A stretch of DNA of 64,000 nucleotides from contig JAJDUJ010000018.1 of NCBI GenBank assembly GCA_022826705.1, positions 62,001 through 126,000 of the forward strand. Reading direction: 5' to 3'. Shown one piece after another: positions 8,406-16,723 of this stretch. The stretch is from Acidimicrobiia bacterium (GTDB lineage: Bacteria > Actinomycetota > Acidimicrobiia > Acidimicrobiales > Bin134). How positions within the stretch are numbered: the stretch's first letter is position 1; each line of letters opens with the position of its first letter. The notes below the pieces were generated by a model, which saw nothing but the letters and a program-made list of their open reading frames with translations, was not told where the DNA came from and did not search any database. A program made the position numbers and the translations under genes.

Positions 8406-9191
8406 ATGGGACGCTTGGACAACAAGGTTGCGCTGGTCTCGGGTGGTGCTCGTGGTATGGGCCAATCCCACTGCCGGCTGTTCGCCGCCGAGGGGGCCGA
8501 GGTGATGGTGGCCGACATCCTTGATGGCGAGGGTGCCGCAGTGGCTGCCGACATCGGCTCGAATGCGGTGTACCAGCACCTTGACGTGACCCGAGAAGAA
8601 GACTGGGCCGTGGCCATGGATGCGGTGATGGAGAACTTCGGGCGCCTCGACGTGCTCGTCAACAACGCCGGGATTGCCGAGGTGGCCCCATTGGCCGAGA
8701 TGACGCTGGACAGCTACCGGCGAGTCACCGAGGTGAACCAGACCGGCGTGTTCTTGGGGATGCGGGCCGCGGTGAAGCCGATGACCGATTCCGGGGGCGG
8801 GTCGATCATCAACATCTCGTCAATCGACGGGCTGATCGGCATGAACAACCTCACCTCCTATATCGCCAGCAAGTGGGCTGTGCGAGGGATGACCAAGACC
8901 GCGGCCATGGAACTGGCCTCGGTGGGCATCCGGGTGAATTCCATCCACCCCGGTTTCATCCTCACCCACATGGGATCCACCGAGGAGAGAACCCCTGAGG
9001 AGGTGCACGAGAACCTAAAGGCCTATTCGGCTCGGATGGCTCCCATGGGCCGGGCCGGAGTTCCCGAGGACATCTCCCGGCTGGCCCTGTTCTTGGCCTC
9101 CGATGAGAGCTCGTATTCCACCGGGTCGGAGTTCGTGTCCGACGGCGGTTTCACCGCCGGATACCCCTCACCGGGGATCATGCCCGTCTAG
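8406..9191 (+). CDS. Short-chain dehydrogenase/reductase, hydroxysteroid-dehydrogenase-like
   Basis: A 261-residue classical SDR with cofactor motif SGGARGMG, NNAG, NISS and the catalytic YIASK. The sequence style is that of the FabG / 3-alpha(20-beta)-hydroxysteroid dehydrogenase group; NAD(P)-dependent alcohol-ketone interconversion is expected. The ATG at 8406 follows GGAGAGAAGC, part of the 49-bp repeat. It reads rightward, convergent with the P450 ending at 9193. It is close in sequence to the SDR at 1348-2121. Its leader is duplicated upstream of the FMO, suggesting it was the original divergent partner of the FMO. Confidence 0.93.
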   Translation: MGRLDNKVALVSGGARGMGQSHCRLFAAEGAEVMVADILDGEGAAVAADIGSNAVYQHLDVTREEDWAVAMDAVMENFGRLDVLVNNAGIAEVAPLAEMTLDSYRRVTEVNQTGVFLGMRAAVKPMTDSGGGSIINISSIDGLIGMNNLTSYIASKWAVRGMTKTAAMELASVGIRVNSIHPGFILTHMGSTEERTPEEVHENLKAYSARMAPMGRAGVPEDISRLALFLASDESSYSTGSEFVSDGGFTAGYPSPGIMPV

Positions 9192-9192
9192 C

Positions 9193-10455
9193 TCAGAATC
9201 GCACCGCGAGGTCGTTGACCCCTCGCATCATCCAGGTGCGGCGGAACTCGGGGTCGCCGGCCAGCTCCATGTTCGGCACCCGGCTCACCAGGGCATCGAG
9301 GGCGATGTTCATCTCCAGACGGGCCAGGTTGGCGCCCAGGCAGTAGTACATCCCCGCCCCGAAGGCCAGGTGGGGGTTGGGATCGCGGCCGACGTCCAGC
9401 ACGTCGGGATTGTCGAAGACTGCGGGATCCCGGTTGGCCGCTCCCAACAGCACAATGATGCGCTGGTTTTCGTCGATGCGAACCGGCCCCTCCGCACTCT
9501 CGTACACCACGTCTTCGTTGGCCACCCGCTGGTTGAACTGCACCGAGGTGTCGTAGCGCATCAGCTCCTCCACTGCGCTGGGCACCAGGGAGGGATCGGC
9601 CACCAGCCGGTCCCACTGGTCCCGGTCCGGTCCCAGCAGATAGCTGAGGCCGTTGCCCAGCAGGTTGGCGGTGGTCTCGTGGCCGGCTCCGATCAGGATG
9701 TACACCGCGGCGATCACCTCGTCGGTACTCAGCCGATCACCGTCCTCGGTGGCCTCGATCAGCGTGGCCAACACGGTGTTGGGATCGCGCTGGTTCTTGA
9801 TCATGGCGGCCACCAGCTCGGTGAACTCCTCCACCATCCGGTCGGCCGCGCTGCGCTGGTCGTCGCTGGCCCGACCCACATCCGACATCTCGTGGCCCTG
9901 TCCGCCGAAGAGCCGGTCGAACTCGGCTCTCTCGTCGGGGGTGGCGCCCAGCAGCTCGGAGATCACCGTCATGGGGAGTGAATACAAAACCTCGTGGAGC
10001 AGCTCGCATTCACCCTTGGCAATGGCCGACTCGATGAGCTCATGGATCACCGCCTCAATGCGGGGTTCCCACCGGGCCACCGCCTGTGGGGTGAAGGCCC
10101 GGTAGATGATGCCGCGAGTGCGCTCGTGGGGGCCGGGAGGCAGGAAGATAAGCATCCGACTGCACATGTCGGCAAACGCCCCCTCGGTGCCGGCGAACAC
10201 CTCCGCGTTGCGGGCGTCTTGCACGAACCGCCGGTCCCGCAAAATCTTGTACACGTCCTCGTGGCGGCTGATGAACCAGCAGTCGGGGAACGACTCGTGC
10301 TGGCTCTGATGGATGGGATCGGCAGTCCTCAGGCGGTGGTAGTGCTCATACAGCCGCAGCGGCCCGTCGGGAGAGGCCAGGGCGGCGATGGTGTCCGCGG
10401 CGGCCTCCGAGTCGCGGGCGGTGTCGGCAGACATTGCGGATTCGGTGGCAGTCAC
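9193..10455 (-). CDS. Cytochrome P450
   Basis: A 420-residue P450 with a canonical I-helix (GAGHETT), ExxR as EELMR, and haem loop FGAGMYYCLG. A GTG start at 10455 is preceded by a strong AGGAGGAGGAA site, which decides the start over the internal ATG eight codons in. The overall pattern is like Linalool/CYP107-type soluble actinobacterial P450s. It is co-directional with, and downstream of, the Dabb gene (18-base gap) and the SDR at 11529, so a three-gene leftward operon is likely. The substrate is unknown; unlike the two atypical P450s at 143 and 3835, all activation residues are present. Confidence 0.93.
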   Translation of the reverse strand: MTATESAMSADTARDSEAAADTIAALASPDGPLRLYEHYHRLRTADPIHQSQHESFPDCWFISRHEDVYKILRDRRFVQDARNAEVFAGTEGAFADMCSRMLIFLPPGPHERTRGIIYRAFTPQAVARWEPRIEAVIHELIESAIAKGECELLHEVLYSLPMTVISELLGATPDERAEFDRLFGGQGHEMSDVGRASDDQRSAADRMVEEFTELVAAMIKNQRDPNTVLATLIEATEDGDRLSTDEVIAAVYILIGAGHETTANLLGNGLSYLLGPDRDQWDRLVADPSLVPSAVEELMRYDTSVQFNQRVANEDVVYESAEGPVRIDENQRIIVLLGAANRDPAVFDNPDVLDVGRDPNPHLAFGAGMYYCLGANLARLEMNIALDALVSRVPNMELAGDPEFRRTWMMRGVNDLAVRF

Positions 10456-10473
10456 AGCACTTCCTCCTCCTGT

Positions 10474-10770
10474 TCAGGAAACCTCGAATTGAATAGCGGC
10501 TCGGTCGGTGATGGCAGGGCGAATGATGTCGAAGACGATTCGCTGGTGCTCGGGGTGGTCGCGGTAGGTCAAGTAGGCCTCTTGGTCGGCGAAATCCCCG
10601 ACGACGGCGAAGTCGAAGTTGCCCTCGGCCAACCCGAGATCCGGTCCGATGGTGTAGGCCTCGGTCACCCCCGTGGCCTCGGGCATGGTGGCGATGGCGT
10701 CATGCACCGCCTGGCGCTGGGCCTCGTCGGCGTCCTCTCGGAATTTGAACATCACAACGTGGCGGATCAT
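10474..10770 (-). CDS. Dabb (stress-responsive A/B barrel) family protein
   Basis: A 98-residue protein starting MIRHVVMFKFRE, the typical start of Dabb dimeric alpha-beta barrels, with the conserved FDFAVVGDFADQEAYLTY segment and HPEHQ. Members bind small hydrophobic molecules or act as cyclases and decarboxylases; others have no known activity. GGAGAAAAC precedes the ATG. It sits between an SDR and a P450 in one leftward run, so a small accessory role in that pathway is plausible. Confidence 0.88.
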   Translation of the reverse strand: MIRHVVMFKFREDADEAQRQAVHDAIATMPEATGVTEAYTIGPDLGLAEGNFDFAVVGDFADQEAYLTYRDHPEHQRIVFDIIRPAITDRAAIQFEVS

Positions 10771-10785
10771 GTTTTCTCCTTTTGC

Positions 10786-11529
10786 CTATTGCAGGCCTGC
10801 GTAGAGGCCGCCATCCACCGGGAGGGCGGCACCGGTGATGAACCGGGCGTGCTCAGAGCACAAGAAGGCGGCCACCCGGCCGAAGTCCGATGGGTCGCCT
10901 ACCGAATGGGAGGCGGCACTCGACTCCAGATCGGACATCCGATCCCCGAACAGCTGCCGGAGCCGGTCGGTGGTGTGGTAGCCGGGCTGGAGGGAGTTGA
11001 CGGTCACACCGTCGGCGGCCACCTGGTTGGCCATGGTCTTGAGGTAGCCGGTGACTCCGGCCCGAGCCGTGTTGGACAAGATGAGCATGTTCAGCGGCTG
11101 GCGTACCGACACTGAGGTGATGGCTAGCACCCGACCCCAGCCCTGGGCCTGCATGGCGGGCACCGCCGTCTTGGTCATGGCCACCACCGAAATGAGGTTC
11201 AACTCGAGAGCGGCCGCGTAAAGGCTGGTGTCGGTGTCGGCCCAGTTGCCGCCCGGCGGTCCGCCGGCGTTGGTGACCAAGATGTCGATGCCGCCCAAGG
11301 CCTCGGCGGCCGCGTCTACCAGTGCAGTTGCGCCAGCCGCGTCGGACACGTCGGCCACGATGGGGATGGCGCCGGGCACACCGTTAGCCGCGTCGTTGAG
11401 GCGATCGGAGTCGCGCCCGTTCATCACCACCCGACACCCCTCTTCAGCCAGCGCCACTGCGGTGGCCAGACCCAGTCCGGCTGATGAGGCAGCCACCAGC
11501 GCCCGTCGTCCGCTGATTCCTAAATCCAC
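10786..11529 (-). CDS. SDR-fold protein without the usual catalytic Tyr
   Basis: A 247-residue SDR-like protein (GTG start). The cofactor loop is AASSAGLGLA instead of TGxxxGxG, and TNAGG replaces NNAG. At the catalytic stretch the sequence reads ITSVSVRQPLN then LSNTARAGV, so the YxxxK tyrosine is replaced by a Ser and the Lys by an Ala. This is the pattern of the BKR-like SDR subgroup that keeps the fold but not the standard tetrad. The C-terminal LPVDGGLY is SDR-like. It heads the run with Dabb and P450 genes. Reductase activity should not be assumed. Confidence 0.85.
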   Translation of the reverse strand: MDLGISGRRALVAASSAGLGLATAVALAEEGCRVVMNGRDSDRLNDAANGVPGAIPIVADVSDAAGATALVDAAAEALGGIDILVTNAGGPPGGNWADTDTSLYAAALELNLISVVAMTKTAVPAMQAQGWGRVLAITSVSVRQPLNMLILSNTARAGVTGYLKTMANQVAADGVTVNSLQPGYHTTDRLRQLFGDRMSDLESSAASHSVGDPSDFGRVAAFLCSEHARFITGAALPVDGGLYAGLQ

Positions 11530-11619
11530 GGGGCGAGGTTAGTGGCCCTTGGTCGAGTTAGATGCGCCGTGTTCATTCAGGCTGCCAGGTCGGAATCACC
11601 GAATGAGTAGTCTGCGGCC

Positions 11620-12453
11620 ATGAATTGGGAACTCCCGGCTGATTTCTCCGACCGCTACGGCCCGTGGGCTCTTATTGCGGGAGGGTCGGAGGGCACCGGG
11701 GAGGCTTTTGCACGACGTCTCGCCCGCGAGGGGATCAACTTGGTGCTACTGGCTCGTCGCCAGGCTCCGCTAGATGCGCTGGCCGCCGATATCCAAGCCG
11801 AGCACAGCGTGGAGGTTCGTACCGCCTCGGTGGACCTGGGTGACGCCGAGGCGGCCGCCACGGCGGCCGAGTTGACCGATGACCTCGACATCGGCCTGGT
11901 GATCTTCAACGCCGGAGCCACGATCCGGTTCAGCTACTTCACTGACTGGACCGAAGAAGACCTGCTTGCCCTGGTGAATATGAATTGCCGGAGCACAACG
12001 CTGTTCGCCCACCGGTTTGCCCCTCGGCTGATCCAGCGGGGACGGGGCGGCTTTGTCTTGGTCGGCTCGGTGGCCGGATTTGCCGGCTCGACCCACCAGT
12101 CGGTGTACAACGCCTCAAAGGCCTATGACTGGGTATTTGCCGAAGGGCTGTGGAGAGAGCTCGGAATCTACGGCGTGGACGCCATCGCCATGGTGATAGG
12201 GGCCACCGACACCCCTTCTCACCGCCGGATGGGAGCCGACTTGAGCGCACACAGCCCAATGGAGGCCACAGATGTCGCCGATGAAGCCCTGGCCAACCTC
12301 CACAACGGACCGACATATGTGGTAGGCGAGCACAACCGGGCCGCCAGTGAGTTCATTCTCACCCCCCACAACCGTGGGGCCATCGTGTCGTCGATGAGCG
12401 AATCGTCGGCGGGCATCGCCGGTGACGAGATGCTCCCAATGTCATCGAGGTAG
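11620..12453 (+). CDS. Short-chain dehydrogenase/reductase
   Basis: A 277-residue SDR with cofactor motif GGSEGTGEAFA, FNAGAT at the NNAG position, the active-site Ser in VGSVAGF and YNASK. The N-terminal FSDRYGPWALIAGGSEG resembles the DltE/steroid-dehydrogenase-like SDRs often found in actinobacterial lipid clusters. It is divergent from the SDR at 11529 (90-base gap) and convergent with the carbonic anhydrase ending at 12458. Substrate unknown. Confidence 0.9.
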   Translation: MNWELPADFSDRYGPWALIAGGSEGTGEAFARRLAREGINLVLLARRQAPLDALAADIQAEHSVEVRTASVDLGDAEAAATAAELTDDLDIGLVIFNAGATIRFSYFTDWTEEDLLALVNMNCRSTTLFAHRFAPRLIQRGRGGFVLVGSVAGFAGSTHQSVYNASKAYDWVFAEGLWRELGIYGVDAIAMVIGATDTPSHRRMGADLSAHSPMEATDVADEALANLHNGPTYVVGEHNRAASEFILTPHNRGAIVSSMSESSAGIAGDEMLPMSSR

Positions 12454-12457
12454 ACGG

Positions 12458-12880
12458 CTACTGCACTGGGGTCAGGCTGCCGTCATCCACGTCGTAGACG
12501 TAGCCTTCCAAGTTGGCCGTGTCTAGCAGGGGCGATGTCCGAAGCTGCTCCATCGCGGCCAGAACCCGCTCGCGGGGGTCTCTGACCGGTTCCACATTCC
12601 AGGTCGGTGAAACGCCGGTACCGGCTTCCACCAATTGCCGGTAGCCCTCGGCAGAATGTGTGGAGGCCGCGCAATCCGTATGGTGGAGCACCACAATTCG
12701 GTTGGTTCCGACCAGTTGCTGCGACAGGCAAATGGAGCGGATGGCGTCTTCTGTCACATAGCCCCCAGCGTTGCGGACAACGTGGGCCTCGTGGGGACTG
12801 ATCCCCAGGATGGCGACAGGGTCCAATCGGTGATCCATGCAGGCCAACACGGATGTCCGAAGTTCAGAAGATTCGCTCAT
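12458..12880 (-). CDS. Beta-carbonic anhydrase, short form
   Basis: A 140-residue small beta-class carbonic anhydrase. Zinc ligands are visible: CMDHR (Cys14 with the Asp16-Arg18 dyad), His67 and Cys70 in HHTDC, and RNAGG between them. The length and motif set match the short mycobacterial-type beta-CAs. It interconverts CO2 and bicarbonate in the cytoplasm. It follows the double CoA-transferase gene by 7 bases on the same strand, so the two may be co-expressed; why is not clear. Confidence 0.88.
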   Translation of the reverse strand: MSESSELRTSVLACMDHRLDPVAILGISPHEAHVVRNAGGYVTEDAIRSICLSQQLVGTNRIVVLHHTDCAASTHSAEGYRQLVEAGTGVSPTWNVEPVRDPRERVLAAMEQLRTSPLLDTANLEGYVYDVDDGSLTPVQ

Positions 12881-12887
12881 TGGTCTT

Positions 12888-15203
12888 TTAGGTGGGTAGG
12901 CCGTGTCCGATGGGCTTGGTCACCCCGGCATCGTGAAGTCGGGTGATTTCCTCATGATCGATACCAAGTTCACCCAATATCTCCATTGTGGCCCAACCGA
13001 GGGGGAGTGTAGGGGCCAGCGGTGTGGGGGCAGACGAGAATTGCATGGTCGGCGCGGCCCTCCAGTACGAGCCCAGACCGTCTTGTTCGGCTTCGACGGC
13101 CACTCCGCTTTCCCGCATGTGAATCTCATTGAGCATGTTGTGTAAGAAGTCACCCCGATCAGCTTGGGCCGCGGGCACTCCGGCGGCCAGCAGCCGGCTT
13201 TCCCAAGCCTCAGCCGAGTCCGCACTGAACGCTCTTGTCAACTGGGTTGCGAGCTCCGGGGAGGGCTGCTCGGGAAGCTCGACGCCGAGCACCTCGCCAA
13301 GTGCTTGACGCTCGCGGTCTCGATGCACATCCAGCACCAGCCAGCCATTGGCGGTCTCATATAGCCGCTGGTAGGCGTGGTATCCGAATTGCCCAAAGTC
13401 CACGGCATGTGCTTCAGGACCCGAGTGTTGAATGCCCCACTCGGCCACGGCGTAAGCGGTGGCCGTGAGCATGGTGGTCTCCAGCTTCTGGCCCCGGCCA
13501 GTGCTGCGACAGGCCAGAACGCCCGCCATGATGGCCGCCGCGGTGGCCAGGGCGGCGGTGGGGTCGCCATAAGTGCGGTTGCGGGGCGGGTTCTGATCAC
13601 CCGACTCCACCACTCCAGCTCCAGCAATGGCGTTGGGCGATGAGTGGAACCCGGCCTTGTGGGCCCACGGCCCTTGGCTGCCGAAGCACGAGGCGTACAC
13701 GTACAACAGCCCGGGATTGCGGGCCATCACTGTCTCCGCGTCAATGCCCAGCCGCTCGGGAGTCCCCGGCCGAAAATTATGCAGGAACACGTCGGCCCGA
13801 TCGACCAGCCGGTACAAGATTTCGAGTCCCTCAGGAGTCTTCAAGTCCAAGACGATGGACTCCTTGCCCACCTGGGATTTCACGTAGTCGGTTGTCCAGT
13901 TGCGCCGCCCGGGATCGCCGGTGGGCGGCTCTACTTTGATCACCCGGGCTCCGGCCTCCGCCAGCAGCGTGGCCGCGAACGGACAGGCGTAGAAGTACCC
14001 GACATCCAAGATGGTGATATCAGCCAGGGGCAGGCCGGAAGCGGGATCATTCCCACTAGCCGAGGGAGAAGCGGAGGTTGTAGAAGGCCATCCGGCCAAC
14101 ACCTCACCGGTGTGCTCTCCCAGTCGGGGTGCGGGCGGGCCGACTACCGATGGCGTGTTGGAATACAAACCGAGCGGGCCGATCTGCACCGTGGGGCCCA
14201 TCTCTGGATCAACTACCTCTTGGCGGCGTCCGTTCTCAGTGCACTGGGGATGGTCGAGGAATTCCTGCGGGGCTAGGAACGGATCTCCCCCGATGTCGCG
14301 GGCAGAGAAGGTCTCCACCCACTCCTCGGCAGTCCGCTGTTCCATGCCATTTCTGATGGACTTGATGACATCGGCCAGCCGCTCTTCGCTGGGCCACAGG
14401 TCGGGCGCGTTGGGCAGCTCGGGGTCGTCCAGCAGTCCCTCAAGCCCTAGTTCGGAGAGCCACCGGCGGTAGTGGTGGGCTTGGCGACTACACATCTGGA
14501 TGAAACGGCCGTCCTTGGTGGGCGCGGTCATGAACGGCACCCGCATGATCCCGTAGACCTTTCCCGGCTCGGGCGGCATGTTGGTGCGGTTGCCGTGCCC
14601 GCTGGTCATGTCGTACACGCTCAGAGCGTGCAGCAGGCTGGTGTGGACTCGCTGCCCCTGGCCCAAGCGGGGGCGGACCCAAATCCCGGCCATCAACCCC
14701 ACCGCAGCCAGCATCCCCGCCCCGTAGGAGGCGATAGGCACCGGGGTGAACACCGGGCCGGGGCGCACCCCGTCGTAGGTGGTCATGCGCCCGCTCTTGG
14801 CCGCCACGATCTGCTCGTAGCCGGGAATGTCTCGCCACTGCCCAGATTCGCCGAAACCGGTGATGGCGGCGTACACCAGCTGATCGTTCAGCCGGTGCAG
14901 GCTCTCGTAGTCAACTCCGAGCCTTACGGCGGTCGATGGGCGGAACGCCTCGATCACCCCGTCGGCCACCCGGGCCAACTCGAAGAATCTGTCCCGGTCG
15001 CTGGCATCGGCCAAATCGAGGACTGCGCTTTTCTTTCCCCGATGCCACACGGCAAAACCCGGCCTGCCCCGGTCGCGGTCACCCTGGGGCGGTTCGATCT
15101 TGACCACGTCCGCCCCGTTCTCGGCCAGAACCATTCCGGCGATACCAGCAGCCGCTCCGGAGCCGAGCTCCAAAACACGCAACCCCTCCAACGCGGTGGT
15201 CAT
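12888..15203 (-). CDS. Double-length family III CoA-transferase (CaiB/BaiF repeat fusion)
   Basis: A 771-residue protein made of two CaiB/BaiF-like halves (about 1-370 and 392-771) joined by a Ser/Pro/Ala linker. Both halves show the VVKIEPP/VIKVEPP and FRP signatures near their N-terminal thirds, and the first ends in APRLGEHT. Family III enzymes move CoA between acids using a catalytic Asp that carries an acyl anhydride. The second half keeps an Asp at that place (YGDPTA, Asp547); the first has Ser159 (PIASYGAG). So one half is probably catalytic and the other structural or substrate-binding. Single-half members are about 400 residues. It is upstream of the carbonic anhydrase and near a SnoaL-like gene; the acyl substrate is unknown. 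Confidence 0.9.
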   Translation of the reverse strand: MTTALEGLRVLELGSGAAAGIAGMVLAENGADVVKIEPPQGDRDRGRPGFAVWHRGKKSAVLDLADASDRDRFFELARVADGVIEAFRPSTAVRLGVDYESLHRLNDQLVYAAITGFGESGQWRDIPGYEQIVAAKSGRMTTYDGVRPGPVFTPVPIASYGAGMLAAVGLMAGIWVRPRLGQGQRVHTSLLHALSVYDMTSGHGNRTNMPPEPGKVYGIMRVPFMTAPTKDGRFIQMCSRQAHHYRRWLSELGLEGLLDDPELPNAPDLWPSEERLADVIKSIRNGMEQRTAEEWVETFSARDIGGDPFLAPQEFLDHPQCTENGRRQEVVDPEMGPTVQIGPLGLYSNTPSVVGPPAPRLGEHTGEVLAGWPSTTSASPSASGNDPASGLPLADITILDVGYFYACPFAATLLAEAGARVIKVEPPTGDPGRRNWTTDYVKSQVGKESIVLDLKTPEGLEILYRLVDRADVFLHNFRPGTPERLGIDAETVMARNPGLLYVYASCFGSQGPWAHKAGFHSSPNAIAGAGVVESGDQNPPRNRTYGDPTAALATAAAIMAGVLACRSTGRGQKLETTMLTATAYAVAEWGIQHSGPEAHAVDFGQFGYHAYQRLYETANGWLVLDVHRDRERQALGEVLGVELPEQPSPELATQLTRAFSADSAEAWESRLLAAGVPAAQADRGDFLHNMLNEIHMRESGVAVEAEQDGLGSYWRAAPTMQFSSAPTPLAPTLPLGWATMEILGELGIDHEEITRLHDAGVTKPIGHGLPT

Positions 15204-15230
15204 GGCTTCCTACTGGTGCCTTGGATGCTC

Positions 15231-15779
15231 CTAGCCCGCATGGGTGGCGGGGAGGTCTTCGGGAGCGAGTTTGGTGATGCGCTCGGGGGTGAACATCAGC
15301 CCGTCGGAGTAGCTGTCTTCTCCGGTGAGCTTTCCGTTTTCGTCGTAGGGCCAGAACAGCACGAGGCGCATGGTGAGGGCATAGGGGCCGTCGGGATCAT
15401 CCACATCCATGCCTCGGTCCGCAAGCACCCGGCCGGGGTACACCTGGTGGAAGACCCCCTCGGTCACGATGCAGTAGTCGTCCACCACGATCCGCTCGAT
15501 GTCGTACTGCACAACGTTTCGGCCTTCTTCGTAGAGCTGGGTGTAGTGGGCGGTTACCGCCTCGTAGCCCTTGGGGCCGGCGTCGAAACCGGCGTCGGGG
15601 ATCCAGAAGTGGTACTGGGGATCGTCCGACAGAGTGGACACCAGCCGGTCGAAGTCCCTAGTCGCCTCGGCTTGGAGGTGGTCCAACAGCACCTGAAGGA
15701 GTTGGCGGTGCCGGGGATTGTCGGTGGCGGCCAAACGCTCTTCGACTGCGGCCCAACTGCGGGTGGGGTCAATCTTCAT
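15231..15779 (-). CDS. SnoaL-like / NTF2-fold protein
   Basis: A 182-residue protein of the cone-shaped NTF2-like fold: helical N-terminus (RLAATDNPRHRQLLQVLLDH), then YHFWIPDAGF, YEAVTAHYTQLYEEG and strand-rich VVDDYCIVTEGVFHQVY, typical of SnoaL-like polyketide cyclases, ketosteroid isomerases and ring-hydroxylase small subunits. The ATG at 15779 (MKIDPTRS) is chosen because AAAGGAACC precedes it. It lies just upstream of the double CoA-transferase on the same strand. The fold is common to many functions, so the reaction cannot be named. Confidence 0.82.
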   Translation of the reverse strand: MKIDPTRSWAAVEERLAATDNPRHRQLLQVLLDHLQAEATRDFDRLVSTLSDDPQYHFWIPDAGFDAGPKGYEAVTAHYTQLYEEGRNVVQYDIERIVVDDYCIVTEGVFHQVYPGRVLADRGMDVDDPDGPYALTMRLVLFWPYDENGKLTGEDSYSDGLMFTPERITKLAPEDLPATHAG

Positions 15780-15881
15780 GGGTTCCTTTCTGGTCCTCAT
15801 TCTGGTGCCTGGCGATGCGAGTCACCTATCAGAATTGCCGTCAAGTCCAGCCGGGGCACCCAGCCGGGATAGCGTCGGGCC

Positions 15882-16706
15882 ATGCCGCCGAGAGCAATTG
15901 ATTGCTGGGTGAACGTGAACATGGGCGACTACGAGCCCCCCGAGTACCTGATTCGGGTCAAAGAGGACTATCTCCATGGCGGAGCGGACTTTTTCCGCAG
16001 CTTCACCCCCGAAGAGCTGCTGCCGCTCATGGACGAGCTGGGGGTGGAAAGGGCGATCATTCAAGCGACGGTCGGCGAGGACAACCCCCGTGCCTTCGAC
16101 TTTGTGGAGCGCTACCCCGAGCGGTTCGCGCTGGCTCTCCATCTCGACCCCCGGGGAATGATGCCGGTGCTGTGGAAGCTGGAGGACATGGTCAAGCAGT
16201 ATCCGGTGGCGCTGGCCCGTGTGGTGCCATTCGGGGTGGATGTGCCGCCCAGCGACCCGGTGTACTACCCGCTCTACGCCAAGTGCACGGAGCTGGATCT
16301 GCCTCTGTCAATCAATACCGGCATTCCCGGCCCGCCCATGCCCGGCGAGGGCCAAGACCCGATGCTGCTCGACCGGATCTGCCTGCGCTTCCCCGATCTG
16401 AAGCTGTGCATGGCCCATGGTGCCGACCCGTGGTGGGGGGTGGCCATGCGCCTGATGATCAAGTACAAGAACCTGCATCTGATGACCTCGGCGTACAGCC
16501 CCAAGCGGCTCCCGGACGAGTTCGTCCATTTCATGAACACCCGGGGACAGGACAAAGTGATCTTCGCCTCCGACCATCCGGCCCTCGACATGCGGCGCTG
16601 CATCACCGAGGCCTGGGACCTCGACCTGCGAGATGGCGTGCTCGACAAATACCTCTACGCCAACGCCGACCGCCTGTTCTTCGGTCCCCGCAGCCCCCGC
16701 TACTGA
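15882..16706 (+). CDS. Amidohydrolase-2 family protein with altered metal site
   Basis: A 274-residue TIM-barrel protein of the amidohydrolase-2 (ACMSD-like) family. The usual N-terminal metal motif DxHxH is here DCWVNVN, so both His are absent, and the His expected in the middle (LSINTG) is Asn. The later MAHGAD His and the FASDHP Asp are present, as is the terminal YANADRLFF. Decarboxylase or hydrolase activity is therefore uncertain, or the metal is bound differently. It is divergent from the SnoaL-like gene and convergent with the LivHMG fusion. Confidence 0.87.
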   Translation: MPPRAIDCWVNVNMGDYEPPEYLIRVKEDYLHGGADFFRSFTPEELLPLMDELGVERAIIQATVGEDNPRAFDFVERYPERFALALHLDPRGMMPVLWKLEDMVKQYPVALARVVPFGVDVPPSDPVYYPLYAKCTELDLPLSINTGIPGPPMPGEGQDPMLLDRICLRFPDLKLCMAHGADPWWGVAMRLMIKYKNLHLMTSAYSPKRLPDEFVHFMNTRGQDKVIFASDHPALDMRRCITEAWDLDLRDGVLDKYLYANADRLFFGPRSPRY

Positions 16707-16723
16707 ACAGCGGTCTCGGAAGG

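Noticed and set aside
14472-15872. A 466-codon plus-strand open frame
   Set aside because: It is antisense to the CoA-transferase and SnoaL-like genes and is a product of high GC; composition and sequence are not protein-like.
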